Shown: positions 9,491-19,141, counted from the first letter of the stretch. The stretch: 64,000 nucleotides of DNA from Actinomycetota bacterium (GCA_018673475.1 JABHCN010000048.1:120614-184613), one strand, 5' to 3'. Made by a program: numbers and translations. The notes: a model not told the origin generated them from the letters alone.

Positions 9491-10504
9491 TCAGCGACGG
9501 GACAACGACGCCAGGCGGGCAACCAATACCTCTGCCACCAGTTCGGGTGGCCATGCGCTGCGCCCCCTCAGGTCCAGATCCGCATCACCCAGAAGCCGTA
9601 TCGCCTTCGCGATCCGGTCCGAGCCGAGCCTCCTGCCTGTCGCCAGCGCCTTCTTGGCCGGGTAGGGCTTGATTCCCAGTGCAGCCGCCGCAGACTTCTC
9701 GTCGGTCAGGCCGGCACCATCGAGTCGCAGCAACCTCGCATAGTGCCCATGCAGCGCAGCCAGAACACCGAGGGGATGACGCTCACCGGCCCCCATGGTG
9801 CGGTGGAGCTTTGAGATCGCTGCTGGGATATCACCGGAGTCGATGGCATCGGTCAGGTCCCATGGTGTGACGCCTCCAGCGTCACCCAGGTACGGGGCGA
9901 CGTCGGCGGCTCCAACCTCGTGGCCGGAACCGAACACGCCGGCCAGGGTCGCAAGAAGTCCGATAACCCTTGTCCTGTCCTCGCCGATCCTCTCGATAAT
10001 CATCGCCTTCGCGCGACCGTCGAGGTCCACTTCGGCGTGGGCGATCTGATCGGCGACCCACTGGTCGGCGTCGCGGCCCCTGCCAACCGAGCACTTCAGC
10101 ACCTCACCACCCGCCGCAGCGATCGCCTCTGTCAGTGTCTTGGGAACCGCAGCGAGCCGCTGTTGCACCGGGTTCACACCCTTCTCCCAGACGAGTATCA
10201 GGGTTGTCGTATCGAGTGGCGCCTCCAGGTAGCGGATCAGACCCTCCACTTCGTCGGCCCGGCCGAAGCGCCCTACGTTCCTGGCGACCACCACGCGCAT
10301 TCCGGTGAGCATCGGCGGGGTCTGGGCCGCATCGACCAGTGGGGCGAGGTCCAACTCGCCGTCGATCCTGTAACTCTCCTCGGAAAGTTCCTCGAGGGCG
10401 AACGCCCTGTCTTCATCGCCGAGAGCCTCATTGACAGCCTGCCTGAGGGCCTCAGCAACCAGGGCCTCGTCGCCCGAGATCAACATCACCGGAGATCGAC
10501 TCAT
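9491..10504 (-). CDS. holA: DNA polymerase III, delta subunit (clamp-loader wrench)
   Basis: Delta subunit of the replicative clamp loader, which opens the beta sliding clamp. The 337-aa product has the typical N-terminal AAA-like fold without a functional Walker A (LISGDEALVAEALRQAV), the clamp-contact region TPPMLTGMRVVVARNVGRF, and a C-terminal helical collar (HRTMGAGERHPLGVLAALHGHYARLLRLDGAGL). Its ATG overlaps the folP2 stop (ATGA), making it the last gene of the comEA-comEC-folP2-holA operon. Confidence 0.92.
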   Translation of the reverse strand: MSRSPVMLISGDEALVAEALRQAVNEALGDEDRAFALEELSEESYRIDGELDLAPLVDAAQTPPMLTGMRVVVARNVGRFGRADEVEGLIRYLEAPLDTTTLILVWEKGVNPVQQRLAAVPKTLTEAIAAAGGEVLKCSVGRGRDADQWVADQIAHAEVDLDGRAKAMIIERIGEDRTRVIGLLATLAGVFGSGHEVGAADVAPYLGDAGGVTPWDLTDAIDSGDIPAAISKLHRTMGAGERHPLGVLAALHGHYARLLRLDGAGLTDEKSAAAALGIKPYPAKKALATGRRLGSDRIAKAIRLLGDADLDLRGRSAWPPELVAEVLVARLASLSRR

Positions 10505-11394
10505 GCGGGAACCCCGGCACAGGTCTCAAGGAGGGATGCCATGACGTCTGCGACACGACGGGCACCGCGTACGTCGTGTGAACGGAGTATTCGACAGCCC
10601 AGACCGACACCGAGGGCATGGGCTGCCCATGTGGCCTGCACCCGGTCGTCGACCGCGGCATCAACGAGTTCGCCCAGGAACCCCTTGTTGGATGCCGACA
10701 GGAATACCGGGTACCCGAGCCCGAGCAACTGGTCAGATCCACGGAGGAGGGCCGCTGACATCGCCGGTGTCTTACCGAGGTCGAGGCCGGCATCGACCAT
10801 GATCCGATTCCGCGGTATCCCTGCGGCCTCTGCCCAGGCCGCCCTGATCCCCAGAAAGGTGCCGACCTCGCCCAGGAGGTCACGGTAGTTGGGCGCAGGG
10901 TCGGGGATGCGCGGTCCGAGCCTGACATGGGTGGCAACCACGGCGGCGTCGTGCTCGACACATGCTGGCAGGTAGGTCGGGTCTGCGAAGCCGCTTATGT
11001 CGTTGCCGATGCAGGCTCCAGCGACAAAGGCTGCGCGGGCCACGTCGCCCCTGAATGTGTCAACCGCTATTGGAACGTCAAAGCGTTGGCGAAGGGCGGC
11101 GACTGAATCACAGATCCTGTCCAACTCCTCGGCGAGGGTCACCTCGGGGCCCGGCCCGGCCCTCATGCCGCCAACGTCGAGAATGTCGGCACCCTGGGAC
11201 ATGTGACCTTCAGCCAGGTTCAGGAAGTCGTCGAAGCCCCAGAAGCGGCCGTTGTCGTAGAACGAGTCCGGTGTCCGGTTGAGGATTCCCATTACGAGGG
11301 CCCGGTGTGAGATGTCACGTACGTTGCCGGCGCCCAGTTCAACGATCACCTGGCCGACGGTACACGCCGCAGCAGGGGCGGCAGTGTGGGTCAC
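10501..11394 (-). CDS. folP2: Dihydropteroate synthase homologue, FolP2 type
   Basis: TIM-barrel protein of the pterin-binding family. It resembles mycobacterial FolP2 rather than FolP1. The first motif reads MGILNRTPDSFYDNG (FolP1-type usually has N-V-TPDSF) and the second DVGGMRAGPG, where true synthases have DxGGESTRPG. Later signatures are VDTFRGDVA, GNDISG, VDAGLDLGKT and SNKGFLG, and a final RSHDV replaces the RxHDV loop. Mycobacterial FolP2 is reported to lack dihydropteroate synthase activity, so a direct role in folate synthesis is doubtful; this is family knowledge, not seen here. The GTG start overlaps the comEC stop (GTGA). The 297-aa length is normal. Confidence 0.8.
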   Translation of the reverse strand: MTHTAAPAAACTVGQVIVELGAGNVRDISHRALVMGILNRTPDSFYDNGRFWGFDDFLNLAEGHMSQGADILDVGGMRAGPGPEVTLAEELDRICDSVAALRQRFDVPIAVDTFRGDVARAAFVAGACIGNDISGFADPTYLPACVEHDAAVVATHVRLGPRIPDPAPNYRDLLGEVGTFLGIRAAWAEAAGIPRNRIMVDAGLDLGKTPAMSAALLRGSDQLLGLGYPVFLSASNKGFLGELVDAAVDDRVQATWAAHALGVGLGCRILRSHDVRGARRVADVMASLLETCAGVPA

Positions 11395-13172
11395 GGACCA
11401 AGCCTCCGCATGCTGAGGGTGCCGTGTCCGATGTCAAGCAGCCATGCCTGTCCGGCGACATGTACGACCGTGCTGTCCATGGGCACCTCCGCATCAACAG
11501 ATCCGGGTGGGCCGACGATCCGGACGGCGCCGAAGCGCTCCACAACAGCCCCTGAGATCCCGGGCGCAACTGGTTCGCGGAACACGATCAGGGAAGGTGT
11601 CCTGACGCCTCGAACCCGGAGAGACTCGAGAAGCCGCTCCGCCGAGTACCTCCGGTCGACCACCACAACCGCTCCGGAGTCATCGAGAAGACGAATGCCG
11701 TCGCGGATGCCGGCCCCGGGGGTTGACATCGCCGTCATGATGGAGATGGATGCGAGGGCAATGAGCAGCGCTGCCAGGAGACGTCGCGCCGCGACGGTCG
11801 ATCCACGGTCAGACAGAACAGCCACAGTTGCAACAGCCAGCGACACGGCGATGCCTGCCGTTGTCCCGAGCAGGCCCAGAGACCACCGTCCGGCCAGGCG
11901 TGCCACCTCGGCGATCCACCACAGCCCAATCGCACTCGGCAGGTGGAGGATCCAGTCGAACGGTGGCCCGAGGAGCCCCGCAAGCAGGCCACCTGTGATT
12001 CCCCAGATCATGAGGGGGCCGGCCACAGGTGCGGCCATGAGGTTGGCGGGTATGGCAGCCACGGGCATCGGCCCGAAGCTGGCGAGCAGTATCGGCGCCA
12101 CGGCGGCCTGCGCAGCCAACGTCACCCCGGCCGTTTCTCTCACCAGGGCCGGGCCGGGCACAGCAGCGGCGAGGGAACGTGAGGAAAGGAGTATCCCGGC
12201 TGATGCCGCGACCGACAGTTGGAATGCTGCCCTGTGGACCAGGAGGGGGTCGACCACGAGCAGTGCCACGACAGACGTTGCGAGGAGCCTCAGGCCGCCG
12301 AGGCTGCGTCCACGGGCGGCCGCCAGTGCGCTGCCGCCAGCCATGACGGTGGCCCGCAGGACCGACGGTTCGAACCTGGTCACCAGTGCAAAGAACCCCA
12401 GGAGCAACAGGGCAAGTGGCAGTCGGTACCGGAAGCGGAGCCTGTGCAGGAGAGGCCCTGCAGCAGCCAGCACGAAGGCCACGTTCTGGCCTGAGACTGC
12501 AAGGAGGTGCCCGAGGCCGGCTGCACGGAAGTCGTCGGCTGTGCGGTCACTCTGGGAACGGTCATCTCCCACAACGAGACCGCTCAGGAGGGCGGATGCC
12601 TCGGGCCCGAGCGTTTCAGCTCCTGCGGCGAGGGTGCGCCTCAACATGTTGGCCAGGCCGCTGACAGGGCCTGCGGGGCTTGTGGCTCCCACCTCCATGA
12701 CCGTGATCGTTCCCATGACGTGCCTCGACCTCTGCCACCGGCGGGGGGAACCATCCGTCCGGCCTGTGACCCACACACCCTCTCCGGCCAGAAGGTGAGA
12801 GACCGCTGCGTGCGCCGCTCCAAACTCCGCGTCGAAGCGCATCCCGTCGATCCGGACCTCAGAGCGCCACCCACCACCGGGCATTGGCTTCGGGTCACCA
12901 ACCAGGCGGGCCATGCCCTCCACGGTGCCGTCCTGTCGCCCGACAGTCCCCGCCCAGGCCTGTGCCCCGAGTATCGAGAGCGCGATACCCAGCAGCAGCG
13001 CAGCGGGCCAGATCCTGCGACCGCCGGCGATCAGCCAGGCTGTCGACCCCGCACCGGCGACCAGCAGCGCTTGCCAGGAGGGCCAGCGGGCGACCAGTGC
13101 TCCTGTCAGCGCAGCTCCCGCCATGAGGAGGGGCGCGACCGCACGTTGCGGGTCAGAGGGTGACCCGGTCAC
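11391..13172 (-). CDS. comEC: ComEC/Rec2 DNA-uptake channel lacking a recognisable C-terminal beta-lactamase domain
   Basis: Polytopic membrane protein that moves single-stranded DNA into the cytoplasm during natural transformation. Hydrophobic N-terminal helices, a soluble OB-like region and the Competence domain are present (GLVVGDDRSQSDRTADDFRAAGLGHLLAVSGQNVAFV), followed by several more membrane helices. After the last helices only about 105 residues remain. They contain no HxHxDH or other metallo-beta-lactamase ligands, so the nuclease-like domain of long ComEC proteins is missing or eroded. The start is uncertain: GTG at 13172 overlaps comEA by 20 bp, a longer frame reaches 13199, and an internal ATG lies at 13124. 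Confidence 0.88.
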   Translation of the reverse strand: MTGSPSDPQRAVAPLLMAGAALTGALVARWPSWQALLVAGAGSTAWLIAGGRRIWPAALLLGIALSILGAQAWAGTVGRQDGTVEGMARLVGDPKPMPGGGWRSEVRIDGMRFDAEFGAAHAAVSHLLAGEGVWVTGRTDGSPRRWQRSRHVMGTITVMEVGATSPAGPVSGLANMLRRTLAAGAETLGPEASALLSGLVVGDDRSQSDRTADDFRAAGLGHLLAVSGQNVAFVLAAAGPLLHRLRFRYRLPLALLLLGFFALVTRFEPSVLRATVMAGGSALAAARGRSLGGLRLLATSVVALLVVDPLLVHRAAFQLSVAASAGILLSSRSLAAAVPGPALVRETAGVTLAAQAAVAPILLASFGPMPVAAIPANLMAAPVAGPLMIWGITGGLLAGLLGPPFDWILHLPSAIGLWWIAEVARLAGRWSLGLLGTTAGIAVSLAVATVAVLSDRGSTVAARRLLAALLIALASISIMTAMSTPGAGIRDGIRLLDDSGAVVVVDRRYSAERLLESLRVRGVRTPSLIVFREPVAPGISGAVVERFGAVRIVGPPGSVDAEVPMDSTVVHVAGQAWLLDIGHGTLSMRRLGP

Positions 13173-13785
13173 GAAAGCCCGCCAGCTTGGCAGGCCCAAT
13201 GCCTGGCACCGACAACAGGTCGTCTACCGAGGCGAAGGGGCCCGATCGTGTGCGGTATTCGACAATGGATGCTGCGAGGGAGGGGCCCACCCCGGGGAGT
13301 TGCTCGAGCTGGCTGAGAGTGGCCCTGTTTACATCGACCTTGGAGTCGCCCGCCTGCATCGGCTCCTGTGGCATCGGGTCGTCCATGTCGGATTCGGACG
13401 GAACCCAGACACGGCTTCCGTCCGTGAGCGGCGCCGCCAGGTTCAACATGTCCGGCACGGCGACAGGAAGGGGCCCGCCGGCTGCCTCGATGAGGTCGGC
13501 CACCCGGTCAACGGCTGCCATCTTGTAGAGGCCAGGGTTCGCCACAGCGCCTGCCACGTGCACGAGAACGTCGGCCGGTTCGGAGATGCTCGTGGGGGGA
13601 ACCGTGACGAACGGGATTGCGTCTACACGGTCACCTGGGCTTCCTGTCTGGGTCAACACGACCAGGACGGCCGTCACCGCAACCAGTGCCACGCCACCGA
13701 TGACGCGCTGTCTGGTGGGAGGACGTTCGAACAGGATCTCCTGGATCCGGTTCCGGATTGGATCCGGTTGGACCTCGTCTGACAC
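13153..13785 (-). CDS. comEA: ComEA helix-hairpin-helix DNA-binding competence protein
   Basis: Membrane-anchored receptor that binds incoming double-stranded DNA and passes it to ComEC. The order is a short cytoplasmic N terminus, one transmembrane helix (VIGGVALVAVTAVLVVL), an SLBB domain (VLVHVAGAVANPGLYKM...), then a tandem helix-hairpin-helix unit (VDVNRATLSQLEQLPGVGPS, VDDLLSVPGIGPAKLAGF). GTG at 13785 is chosen because GGAGG lies 6 bp upstream; a TTG at 13800 is possible. It is the first gene of a four-gene overlapping operon. With comEC it suggests transformation potential, but pilus genes are not in this window. Confidence 0.93.
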   Translation of the reverse strand: MSDEVQPDPIRNRIQEILFERPPTRQRVIGGVALVAVTAVLVVLTQTGSPGDRVDAIPFVTVPPTSISEPADVLVHVAGAVANPGLYKMAAVDRVADLIEAAGGPLPVAVPDMLNLAAPLTDGSRVWVPSESDMDDPMPQEPMQAGDSKVDVNRATLSQLEQLPGVGPSLAASIVEYRTRSGPFASVDDLLSVPGIGPAKLAGFRDRVTL

Positions 13786-13872
13786 GGCAGGCCTCCGCAA
13801 GGGTCGGGTGCGGGGGAAGCCGACTATGCCGGACCTGCCGGCGGGTCGCCAGAGGGCGACCGATCTCTCTGG

Positions 13873-14574
13873 TCAGTACAGGGCTGAGGTCAGGCGGCGC
13901 CGCCAGGTGGCGGTGCGCTCATCATCTGGACCCAGCACCTCGAGGAGGTCGATGAAGCGGCCCCTCGCCTCTTCGTCCCGGCTCACCAGTTCCAGGAGTT
14001 CGCCGAGGGTGGCATCGATGTCGTCTACCGCCTCAACACGTGCCAGGGCGGCAAGCCGACGGGTTTCGGCGGATTCGGGAATCTGGACAATGAGCGCCAG
14101 AGCCTCATCGCTGTCACCATCGTCGTCGCGCTCGATCAGCAGCGCAGCCAGCGCACAGACAACCACCGGGTTCTTCGGCTCAAGGTCGATTGCCTGGCGG
14201 AGGGAGGCCTCGTCACCTGCCTCGACCAGGAGATCTACGGGACCTGGCTGCTCGTCGACCATCAACCCCAGAACGAACGAGCGGACGGCGTCTTCTCCCT
14301 GGGCACCGACAAAACTGCCGACTACCTGACCGTCACGAATGCCGTAGACGGCGGGAATCGACTGCACCTTGAAACTCTGGGCGATTCCCGGGTTTGCATC
14401 GATGTCCACCTTGGCCAACTCGACCTGGCCTCCGGTTTCGGCAACCACCTTCTCGATGATCGGGGTCAGAGAGCGGCATGGGCCACACCACTCCGCCCAG
14501 AGGTCGACAACCACGGGCACCTGGCTGGACCGGTCCAAGACCTGAGCCTGGAATGTGGCGTCGGTGACATCCAT
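13873..14574 (-). CDS. Thioredoxin-domain protein with TPR-like tail (YbbN/CnoX type)
   Basis: The N-terminal thioredoxin fold has an intact WCGPC redox motif (VDLWAEWCGPCRSLTPII). About 110 residues of helical, TPR-like sequence follow (LRQAIDLEPKNPVVVCALAALLIERDDD...). This architecture matches YbbN/CnoX co-chaperones, which protect proteins under oxidative stress. Unlike E. coli CnoX, which has SxxC, the active site here has both cysteines, so it may also act as an oxidoreductase. The ATG at 14574 lies 6 bp after a TACCCT -10. A longer frame to 14742 crosses the divergent neighbour and is rejected. The product is 233 aa. Confidence 0.88.
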   Translation of the reverse strand: MDVTDATFQAQVLDRSSQVPVVVDLWAEWCGPCRSLTPIIEKVVAETGGQVELAKVDIDANPGIAQSFKVQSIPAVYGIRDGQVVGSFVGAQGEDAVRSFVLGLMVDEQPGPVDLLVEAGDEASLRQAIDLEPKNPVVVCALAALLIERDDDGDSDEALALIVQIPESAETRRLAALARVEAVDDIDATLGELLELVSRDEEARGRFIDLLEVLGPDDERTATWRRRLTSALY

Positions 14575-14580
14575 GTGCTC

Positions 14581-14586
14581 AGGGTA
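14581..14586 (-). promoter_or_regulatory. -10 element TACCCT of the thioredoxin-TPR gene (leaderless)
   Basis: TACCCT, then GAGCAC, then ATG. It is divergent from the TATCGT at 14610-14615, only 23 bp away, so the two promoters must share upstream DNA. Confidence 0.55.
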
Positions 14587-14609
14587 GGGATCCCCTCTAC
14601 ATGCTCCAC

Positions 14610-14615
14610 TATCGT
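14610..14615 (+). promoter_or_regulatory. -10 element TATCGT of the phosphotransferase gene (leaderless)
   Basis: TATCGT, 8 bp, then the ATG at 14624. No Shine-Dalgarno is visible. Confidence 0.5.
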
Positions 14616-14623
14616 TCGCGACG

Positions 14624-15655
14624 ATGGACAACGAAGCCGGTATCGACCATGCCAGCGTGAGCCGCTGGCTCTCGCCGTTGATCGGCGGCATCGACGGCAC
14701 GCTCACCTTTTCCAAGATGGCCGGAGGCCACTCGAACCTCACCTACTCGGTCAGCGACTCCTCGGATCGCCGATGGGTGCTGAGGCGTCCACCGCTCGGC
14801 AACGTGCTTGCAACCGCACACGACATGGCCAGAGAGCACCGGGTCATCAGCGCTCTGGCCGACAGCGGCGTACCGGTGCCCGGCCTCATCGGAATGTGTA
14901 CCGACGTCGAGGTGAACGATGCCCCCTTCTATGTGATGGAATTCGTCGAAGGCGCTGTTGTGAGGACCCTCGATGATGCTCTCACCCATCCCATTGAGTT
15001 GCGCCGGAAGATGGGCGGATCCCTCGTTGAGGTTCTGGCGTCAATCCACGGCGTCGACGTCGATGCCGTGGGCCTTGCCGACCTCGGCCGCAGGGAGGGA
15101 TACATTGAACGCCAGTTGAAGAGATGGCGAGCACAGTTCGTCGAGTCCGCCGACCGGGATGTGCCACACGTCCTCGAGGTGCATGACACCCTTGCGGCAA
15201 AGGTGCCGAGACAGCAGGGAGTTGGCATTGTCCACGGTGACTACAGGATCGACAACACGATCATGGGACCGGGCGGGCGGGTCGCAGCGGTGCTGGACTG
15301 GGAGCTGTGCACCCTCGGAGACGTACTGGCGGACGTGGCTGCAATGATCGCCTATTCAGACGAGCGGGCATCAAGCGGCATGGGCCTTCCCATGTCCGCC
15401 GATGGCTTCCCATCACCCGACGAAATCCGCCACCTCTACGAGGAGGTCGGGTCCCGGAACCTCGCTGACCTCGACTTCTACATTGCGTTCGCATACTGGA
15501 GGACAGCGTGCATAATCGAAGGCGTGTACAAACGCTATGCAGTCGGGTCCATGGGGGCCGACGCAGACCCACAAGCCATTGAGGCGTTCGGCCAGCGGAC
15601 GGTCATCCTGGCCGACCTTGCCCGGGAGGCGGCTGCGCGGTTGCCCGGATCATGA
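14624..15655 (+). CDS. APH/ACAD10-like phosphotransferase family protein
   Basis: Protein-kinase-like fold of the aminoglycoside phosphotransferase (APH) family. Visible elements are an N-terminal nucleotide loop (FSKMAGGHSNLTYSV), a hinge (FYVMEFVEGAVV), the catalytic loop GIVHGDYRIDN and the metal-binding VLDWELCTLGD. The HGDYRxDN/DWE pattern with VPVPGLIGMCTD resembles the kinase domain of ACAD10/11-type and actinobacterial phosphotransferases that act on hydroxyacyl-CoA or unknown small molecules. Resistance activity is not implied. The 343-aa gene is followed 16 bp later by the PAC2 gene, probably as one transcript. The substrate is unknown. Confidence 0.82.
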   Translation: MDNEAGIDHASVSRWLSPLIGGIDGTLTFSKMAGGHSNLTYSVSDSSDRRWVLRRPPLGNVLATAHDMAREHRVISALADSGVPVPGLIGMCTDVEVNDAPFYVMEFVEGAVVRTLDDALTHPIELRRKMGGSLVEVLASIHGVDVDAVGLADLGRREGYIERQLKRWRAQFVESADRDVPHVLEVHDTLAAKVPRQQGVGIVHGDYRIDNTIMGPGGRVAAVLDWELCTLGDVLADVAAMIAYSDERASSGMGLPMSADGFPSPDEIRHLYEEVGSRNLADLDFYIAFAYWRTACIIEGVYKRYAVGSMGADADPQAIEAFGQRTVILADLAREAAARLPGS

Positions 15656-15671
15656 GCACAGGGGCGAGTAG

Positions 15672-16538
15672 ATGAACGACCCCTCTCCCCTCCTCGAGAT
15701 CCTGGACCGGCCCGATCTCGACAGGCCGGTCCTGCTAATGGCCATGCAGGGGTGGGTGGATGCCGGCGGCGCGGCAATGACGTGCCGCGAAGCTCTCCTC
15801 TCAGGGAGTGGCAACAGCCTGATCGCCAGGCTCGACACCGACAGGCTGCTCGACCACAGGACACGCAGGCCGACGGTCGACCTCGTCGACGGTGTCTCCA
15901 GAGGCATCAACTGGCCTCTCATACAGGTCCACCTGCTGGAGCACAGGGGCGGGAGCGACCTCCTGCTTCTCGACGGTCCGGAACCAGACCACGAGTGGCG
16001 TCTCTTCTCGGCTGCTGTGGTCGACCTCTGCCGGAGACTGGGGGTGCAGATGGTCATCGGACTCGGCGCCTACCCGGCCGCCGTACCCCACACGCGGCCA
16101 ACGCGCCTCGCATGCACAGCAGGTTCCGAGGACCTGACACGTGAACTCGACTTCGTCACGTCGACCCTGTCGGTACCTGCCGGCATCCAGGCTGTAGTCG
16201 AGGTGGAGGCTGCCGCTGCAGGAATCCAGGCCGTGGGCGTCTGGGCCCAGGTTCCCCACTACCTTGCTGCGGCCTCATACCCGCCAGCCTCGCTCGCCCT
16301 CCTCGGGGCGCTGAGCACCCTTTCGGGTGCATTTCTCGACACCGGGTCACTTCCTGAGCGCACCCTCGCCACGCGTTCCCGTCTTGACGAACTGGTGGCA
16401 CGAAATCCTGAACATGTCACGATGCTGGAGCAGTTGGAGGCCGCCTACGACGACCTCCACGACCCGGGCGGCCGCCTGCCCACAGGCGAGGATCTGGCAG
16501 CCGAGTTGGAGCGCTTTCTCAGGGCGCGAGAAGACTGA
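15672..16538 (+). CDS. PAC2 (proteasome assembly chaperone 2) family protein
   Basis: 288-aa protein of the PAC2 family found in archaea, actinobacteria and eukaryotes. Support comes from RPVLLMAMQGWVDAGGAAMTC, a later VIGLGAYPAAVPHTRPTRLACTAG, and VWAQVPHYLAAASYPPASLALL, typical of the actinobacterial members often annotated near proteasome or SDR-type genes. A Shine-Dalgarno-like AGGGGCGAG precedes the ATG. It lies downstream of the phosphotransferase and converges on leuS with only 9 bp between stops. The function in bacteria is not established. Confidence 0.83.
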   Translation: MNDPSPLLEILDRPDLDRPVLLMAMQGWVDAGGAAMTCREALLSGSGNSLIARLDTDRLLDHRTRRPTVDLVDGVSRGINWPLIQVHLLEHRGGSDLLLLDGPEPDHEWRLFSAAVVDLCRRLGVQMVIGLGAYPAAVPHTRPTRLACTAGSEDLTRELDFVTSTLSVPAGIQAVVEVEAAAAGIQAVGVWAQVPHYLAAASYPPASLALLGALSTLSGAFLDTGSLPERTLATRSRLDELVARNPEHVTMLEQLEAAYDDLHDPGGRLPTGEDLAAELERFLRARED

Positions 16539-16547
16539 CCAGTCGGT

Positions 16548-19022
16548 TCAGACAACCAGGTTCACGAGGGATGGTGGCCTGACGATCACCTTCCTGGGGG
16601 TATCTCCCGCCAGGAACTCCTGAATCCTCTCCGATCCAAGCGCCATGGCCTCGGCGACATCTGCAGCGACATCGGCGGGAACCTCGATTCGGTCGCGGAC
16701 CTTTCCGTTGACCTGGACCACCATGGTCACCGTGTCGTCGCGGAGTTTCGCCGGATCGGCCTCCGGCCATGGCTCTGTGTGCACGTGGCCGCCGTTTCGA
16801 CGCTCCCAGAGTTCGGCACACAGGTGGGGTGCCGCCGGTGCCATCACCAGAAGCAGGGCATCGATGGCAGCGTCGAGGGTTTCGGTGTGTGGGCCGTCGT
16901 CGGACTGGACCCAGCGGTAGAGGGTGTTGGTGAACTCCATGAAGCCGGCCACGGCTGTGTTGTAGGACCACCGGTCGTACTCGCCTGTGACCCTGTCGAC
17001 GAGTCGGTGGGTGGACCGGTCGATCTCAGCGTCGGCATCGATGGGCTCACCGTTTCGCGCTCCGGAGGTGAGCGGTCCGCCGGGCACGCAGAGCCGCCAG
17101 ACCCTGTTCAGGAACTTGGAACATCCGTCGATGCCGAAGTCCTCCCAGTCGACGTCCTCCTGGGGTGGCTTGACCTGGAGGTGGGCCAGCCGCAGGGCGT
17201 CGGCACCCTGTGAGTCCAGGATCTCCTCGGGGGCGACAAGGTTCCCCTTCGACTTGGACATCTTGGTTCCACCGAGACGGATCATTCCCTGGGTGAACAG
17301 TCGCCGGAAAGGCTCGCGGAGGCCTGCTGGTGCCACCCCGAGGTCGGAGAGTGCCCTGGTGAAAAAGCGTGCATACATGAGGTGCAGAATTGCGTGCTCG
17401 ACGCCCCCTATGTACTGGTCGACCGGCAGCCAGCGCTCAGCGGCAACTGCCGAGAAGGGGGCCTCGTCGCACCACGGGTCCGAGAATCGCAGGAAGTACC
17501 ACGAGGAGTCGACGAAGGTGTCCATGGTGTCGGTCTCGCGACGGGCTGGACCTCCACAACCGGGGCAGGTCGCAGCCAGGAAACCCTCGTGGGTTGTGAG
17601 CGGCGACTGGCCTGTCGGCATGAACTCGACATCGTCGGGAAGGTCCACCGGCAGGTCGGCAAGGGGGACGGGCTGTTCTCCGCATGAATCGCAGTAGACG
17701 ATCGGGATCGGGCAGCCCCAGTAGCGCTGGCGTGACAAGAGCCAGTCGCGGAGCCTGAACTTGACCGTGCCCTCCCCAAGCCCCTCGGACTCAAGCCAGT
17801 CGATTGCGGCAGCCTTGGCTTCGATCATGTCCATGCCATCGAGGAAGCCGCTGTTTATGGCAGGCCCCTCTCCGGTGTAGGCGTCGCCGTCGAAGTCGGC
17901 TGGAGGTTGCACGGTTCGCACGATGTCGCAGCCGTGGGCCACGGCGAAGTCCCAGTCGCGCTGGTCCTCGCCCGGCACGGCCATGATCGCCCCGGTTCCG
18001 TAGGTCATGAGCACGTAGTCGGCCAGGAACAGCGGTATCGGCTGTCCGTTGAACGGGTTGACGACGTGGCAACCGGTTGCCACCCCGCGCTTGTCGAGGC
18101 TGCCGGTGCTTGAGAGCCTGTCGATCTCGGAGCGGCCCGCCACTGACTCCCGGAAGGCCTCGACGGCCTGGCGCTGTTCGTCGGTGGTCAGTTCATCGAC
18201 CCGCGGATGCTCCGGCGACATGACGGCGAAGGTGATTCCAAAGCTGGTGTCGGGCCGGGTTGTGTAGACCGCCAGGGACTCGACATCGGTGCGGGGTCGA
18301 CCCTCGCCGTCGGCAATCGGCAGTCCGAACTGGGCACCTTCTGAGCGACCGATCCAGTGGCGTTGCATGATCTTGACCTTCTCGGGCCAGTCCAGGTCAT
18401 CGAGGCCGTCGAGCAGTTCCTGGGCGTAGGCGGTGATGCGGTAGAACCACTGCTCCATGTCGCGCCGGTCGACGAGGTCGCCTGACCGCTCGCAGGTTCC
18501 ATCTGGAAGCACCTGTTCGTTGGCGAGGACGGTCTTGCAGCCGGGGCACCAGTTGACGGGGGCCTCACCCCGGTAGACGAGACCCGCCTCGTAGAACTTC
18601 AGGAATATCCACTGGGTCCAGCGGATGTAGCCGGGGTCGTGGCTCCGGACCTCGCGCCGCCAGTCGTACACGGCGCCGATTCGACGCAGGGACGCTGAGA
18701 GTGTCGCCACATTTGCGTCCGTGTTGATTCGCGGGTGTGTACCGGTCTTGATGGCTGCATTCTCGGCGGGCAGGCCGAACGAGTCGAAGCCGATCGGCGA
18801 GAGCACGCCATCGCCGCGCATGGTCCGGTACCGGACCAACAGGTCACCCATCGTGTAGTTGCGCACGTGTCCCATGTGGGCCGGACCGCTCGGGTACGGA
18901 TACATCGACAACACGTAGAAGGGTGGACGTGGGTCGTCGTTGTCGACCTCGTATGTTCCGTCATCGCTCCAGTGCTGCTGCCAGCGCTGCTCGATTGACT
19001 GCGGGTCGTAGTGCTCGGACAT
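16548..19022 (-). CDS. leuS: Leucyl-tRNA synthetase
   Basis: Class I synthetase that charges tRNA-Leu, with a CP1 editing domain. The 824-aa product has the HIGH-type motif as [12 protein letters not shown] near residue 45 and KMSKSKGN in the C-terminal third. Cysteine pairs suggest zinc sites ([22 protein letters not shown]). CP1 editing residues include the [19 protein letters not shown] stretch. The ATG at 19022 lies 7 bp after a TAGCCT -10, indicating a leaderless mRNA. Confidence 0.98.
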   Translation of the reverse strand: MSEHYDPQSIEQRWQQHWSDDGTYEVDNDDPRPPFYVLSMYPYPSGPAHMGHVRNYTMGDLLVRYRTMRGDGVLSPIGFDSFGLPAENAAIKTGTHPRINTDANVATLSASLRRIGAVYDWRREVRSHDPGYIRWTQWIFLKFYEAGLVYRGEAPVNWCPGCKTVLANEQVLPDGTCERSGDLVDRRDMEQWFYRITAYAQELLDGLDDLDWPEKVKIMQRHWIGRSEGAQFGLPIADGEGRPRTDVESLAVYTTRPDTSFGITFAVMSPEHPRVDELTTDEQRQAVEAFRESVAGRSEIDRLSSTGSLDKRGVATGCHVVNPFNGQPIPLFLADYVLMTYGTGAIMAVPGEDQRDWDFAVAHGCDIVRTVQPPADFDGDAYTGEGPAINSGFLDGMDMIEAKAAAIDWLESEGLGEGTVKFRLRDWLLSRQRYWGCPIPIVYCDSCGEQPVPLADLPVDLPDDVEFMPTGQSPLTTHEGFLAATCPGCGGPARRETDTMDTFVDSSWYFLRFSDPWCDEAPFSAVAAERWLPVDQYIGGVEHAILHLMYARFFTRALSDLGVAPAGLREPFRRLFTQGMIRLGGTKMSKSKGNLVAPEEILDSQGADALRLAHLQVKPPQEDVDWEDFGIDGCSKFLNRVWRLCVPGGPLTSGARNGEPIDADAEIDRSTHRLVDRVTGEYDRWSYNTAVAGFMEFTNTLYRWVQSDDGPHTETLDAAIDALLLVMAPAAPHLCAELWERRNGGHVHTEPWPEADPAKLRDDTVTMVVQVNGKVRDRIEVPADVAADVAEAMALGSERIQEFLAGDTPRKVIVRPPSLVNLVV

Positions 19023-19029
19023 CGCAGCG

Positions 19030-19035
19030 AGGCTA
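19030..19035 (-). promoter_or_regulatory. leuS -10 element TAGCCT (leaderless)
   Basis: GGTAGCCT, then CGCTGCG (7 bp), then ATG. This is the same arrangement as at nadD and hrcA. No T-box or other leader can exist in front of this start. Confidence 0.6.
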
Positions 19036-19123
19036 CCGACGGGCCGGGCCGGCGACCCGCATCTGAGCCGGGGAGTCGGCGAAAGGGCGTTCAGGGGCCG
19101 GTTGGCGGGCTGTCGCCCGCTGC

Positions 19124-19129
19124 TACGCT
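19124..19129 (+). promoter_or_regulatory. tRNA-Ala promoter, -10 TACGCT
   Basis: TACGCT ends 12 bp before the tRNA 5' end. TTGGCG at 19102-19107 sits at a 16-bp spacer and is an acceptable -35. Confidence 0.6.
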
Positions 19130-19141
19130 TTCGGCGATCTC

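Noticed and set aside
11391..13785. Complete natural-competence locus
   Set aside because: Only comEA and comEC are present; pilus and DprA-like genes are not in the window, so competence is not shown.
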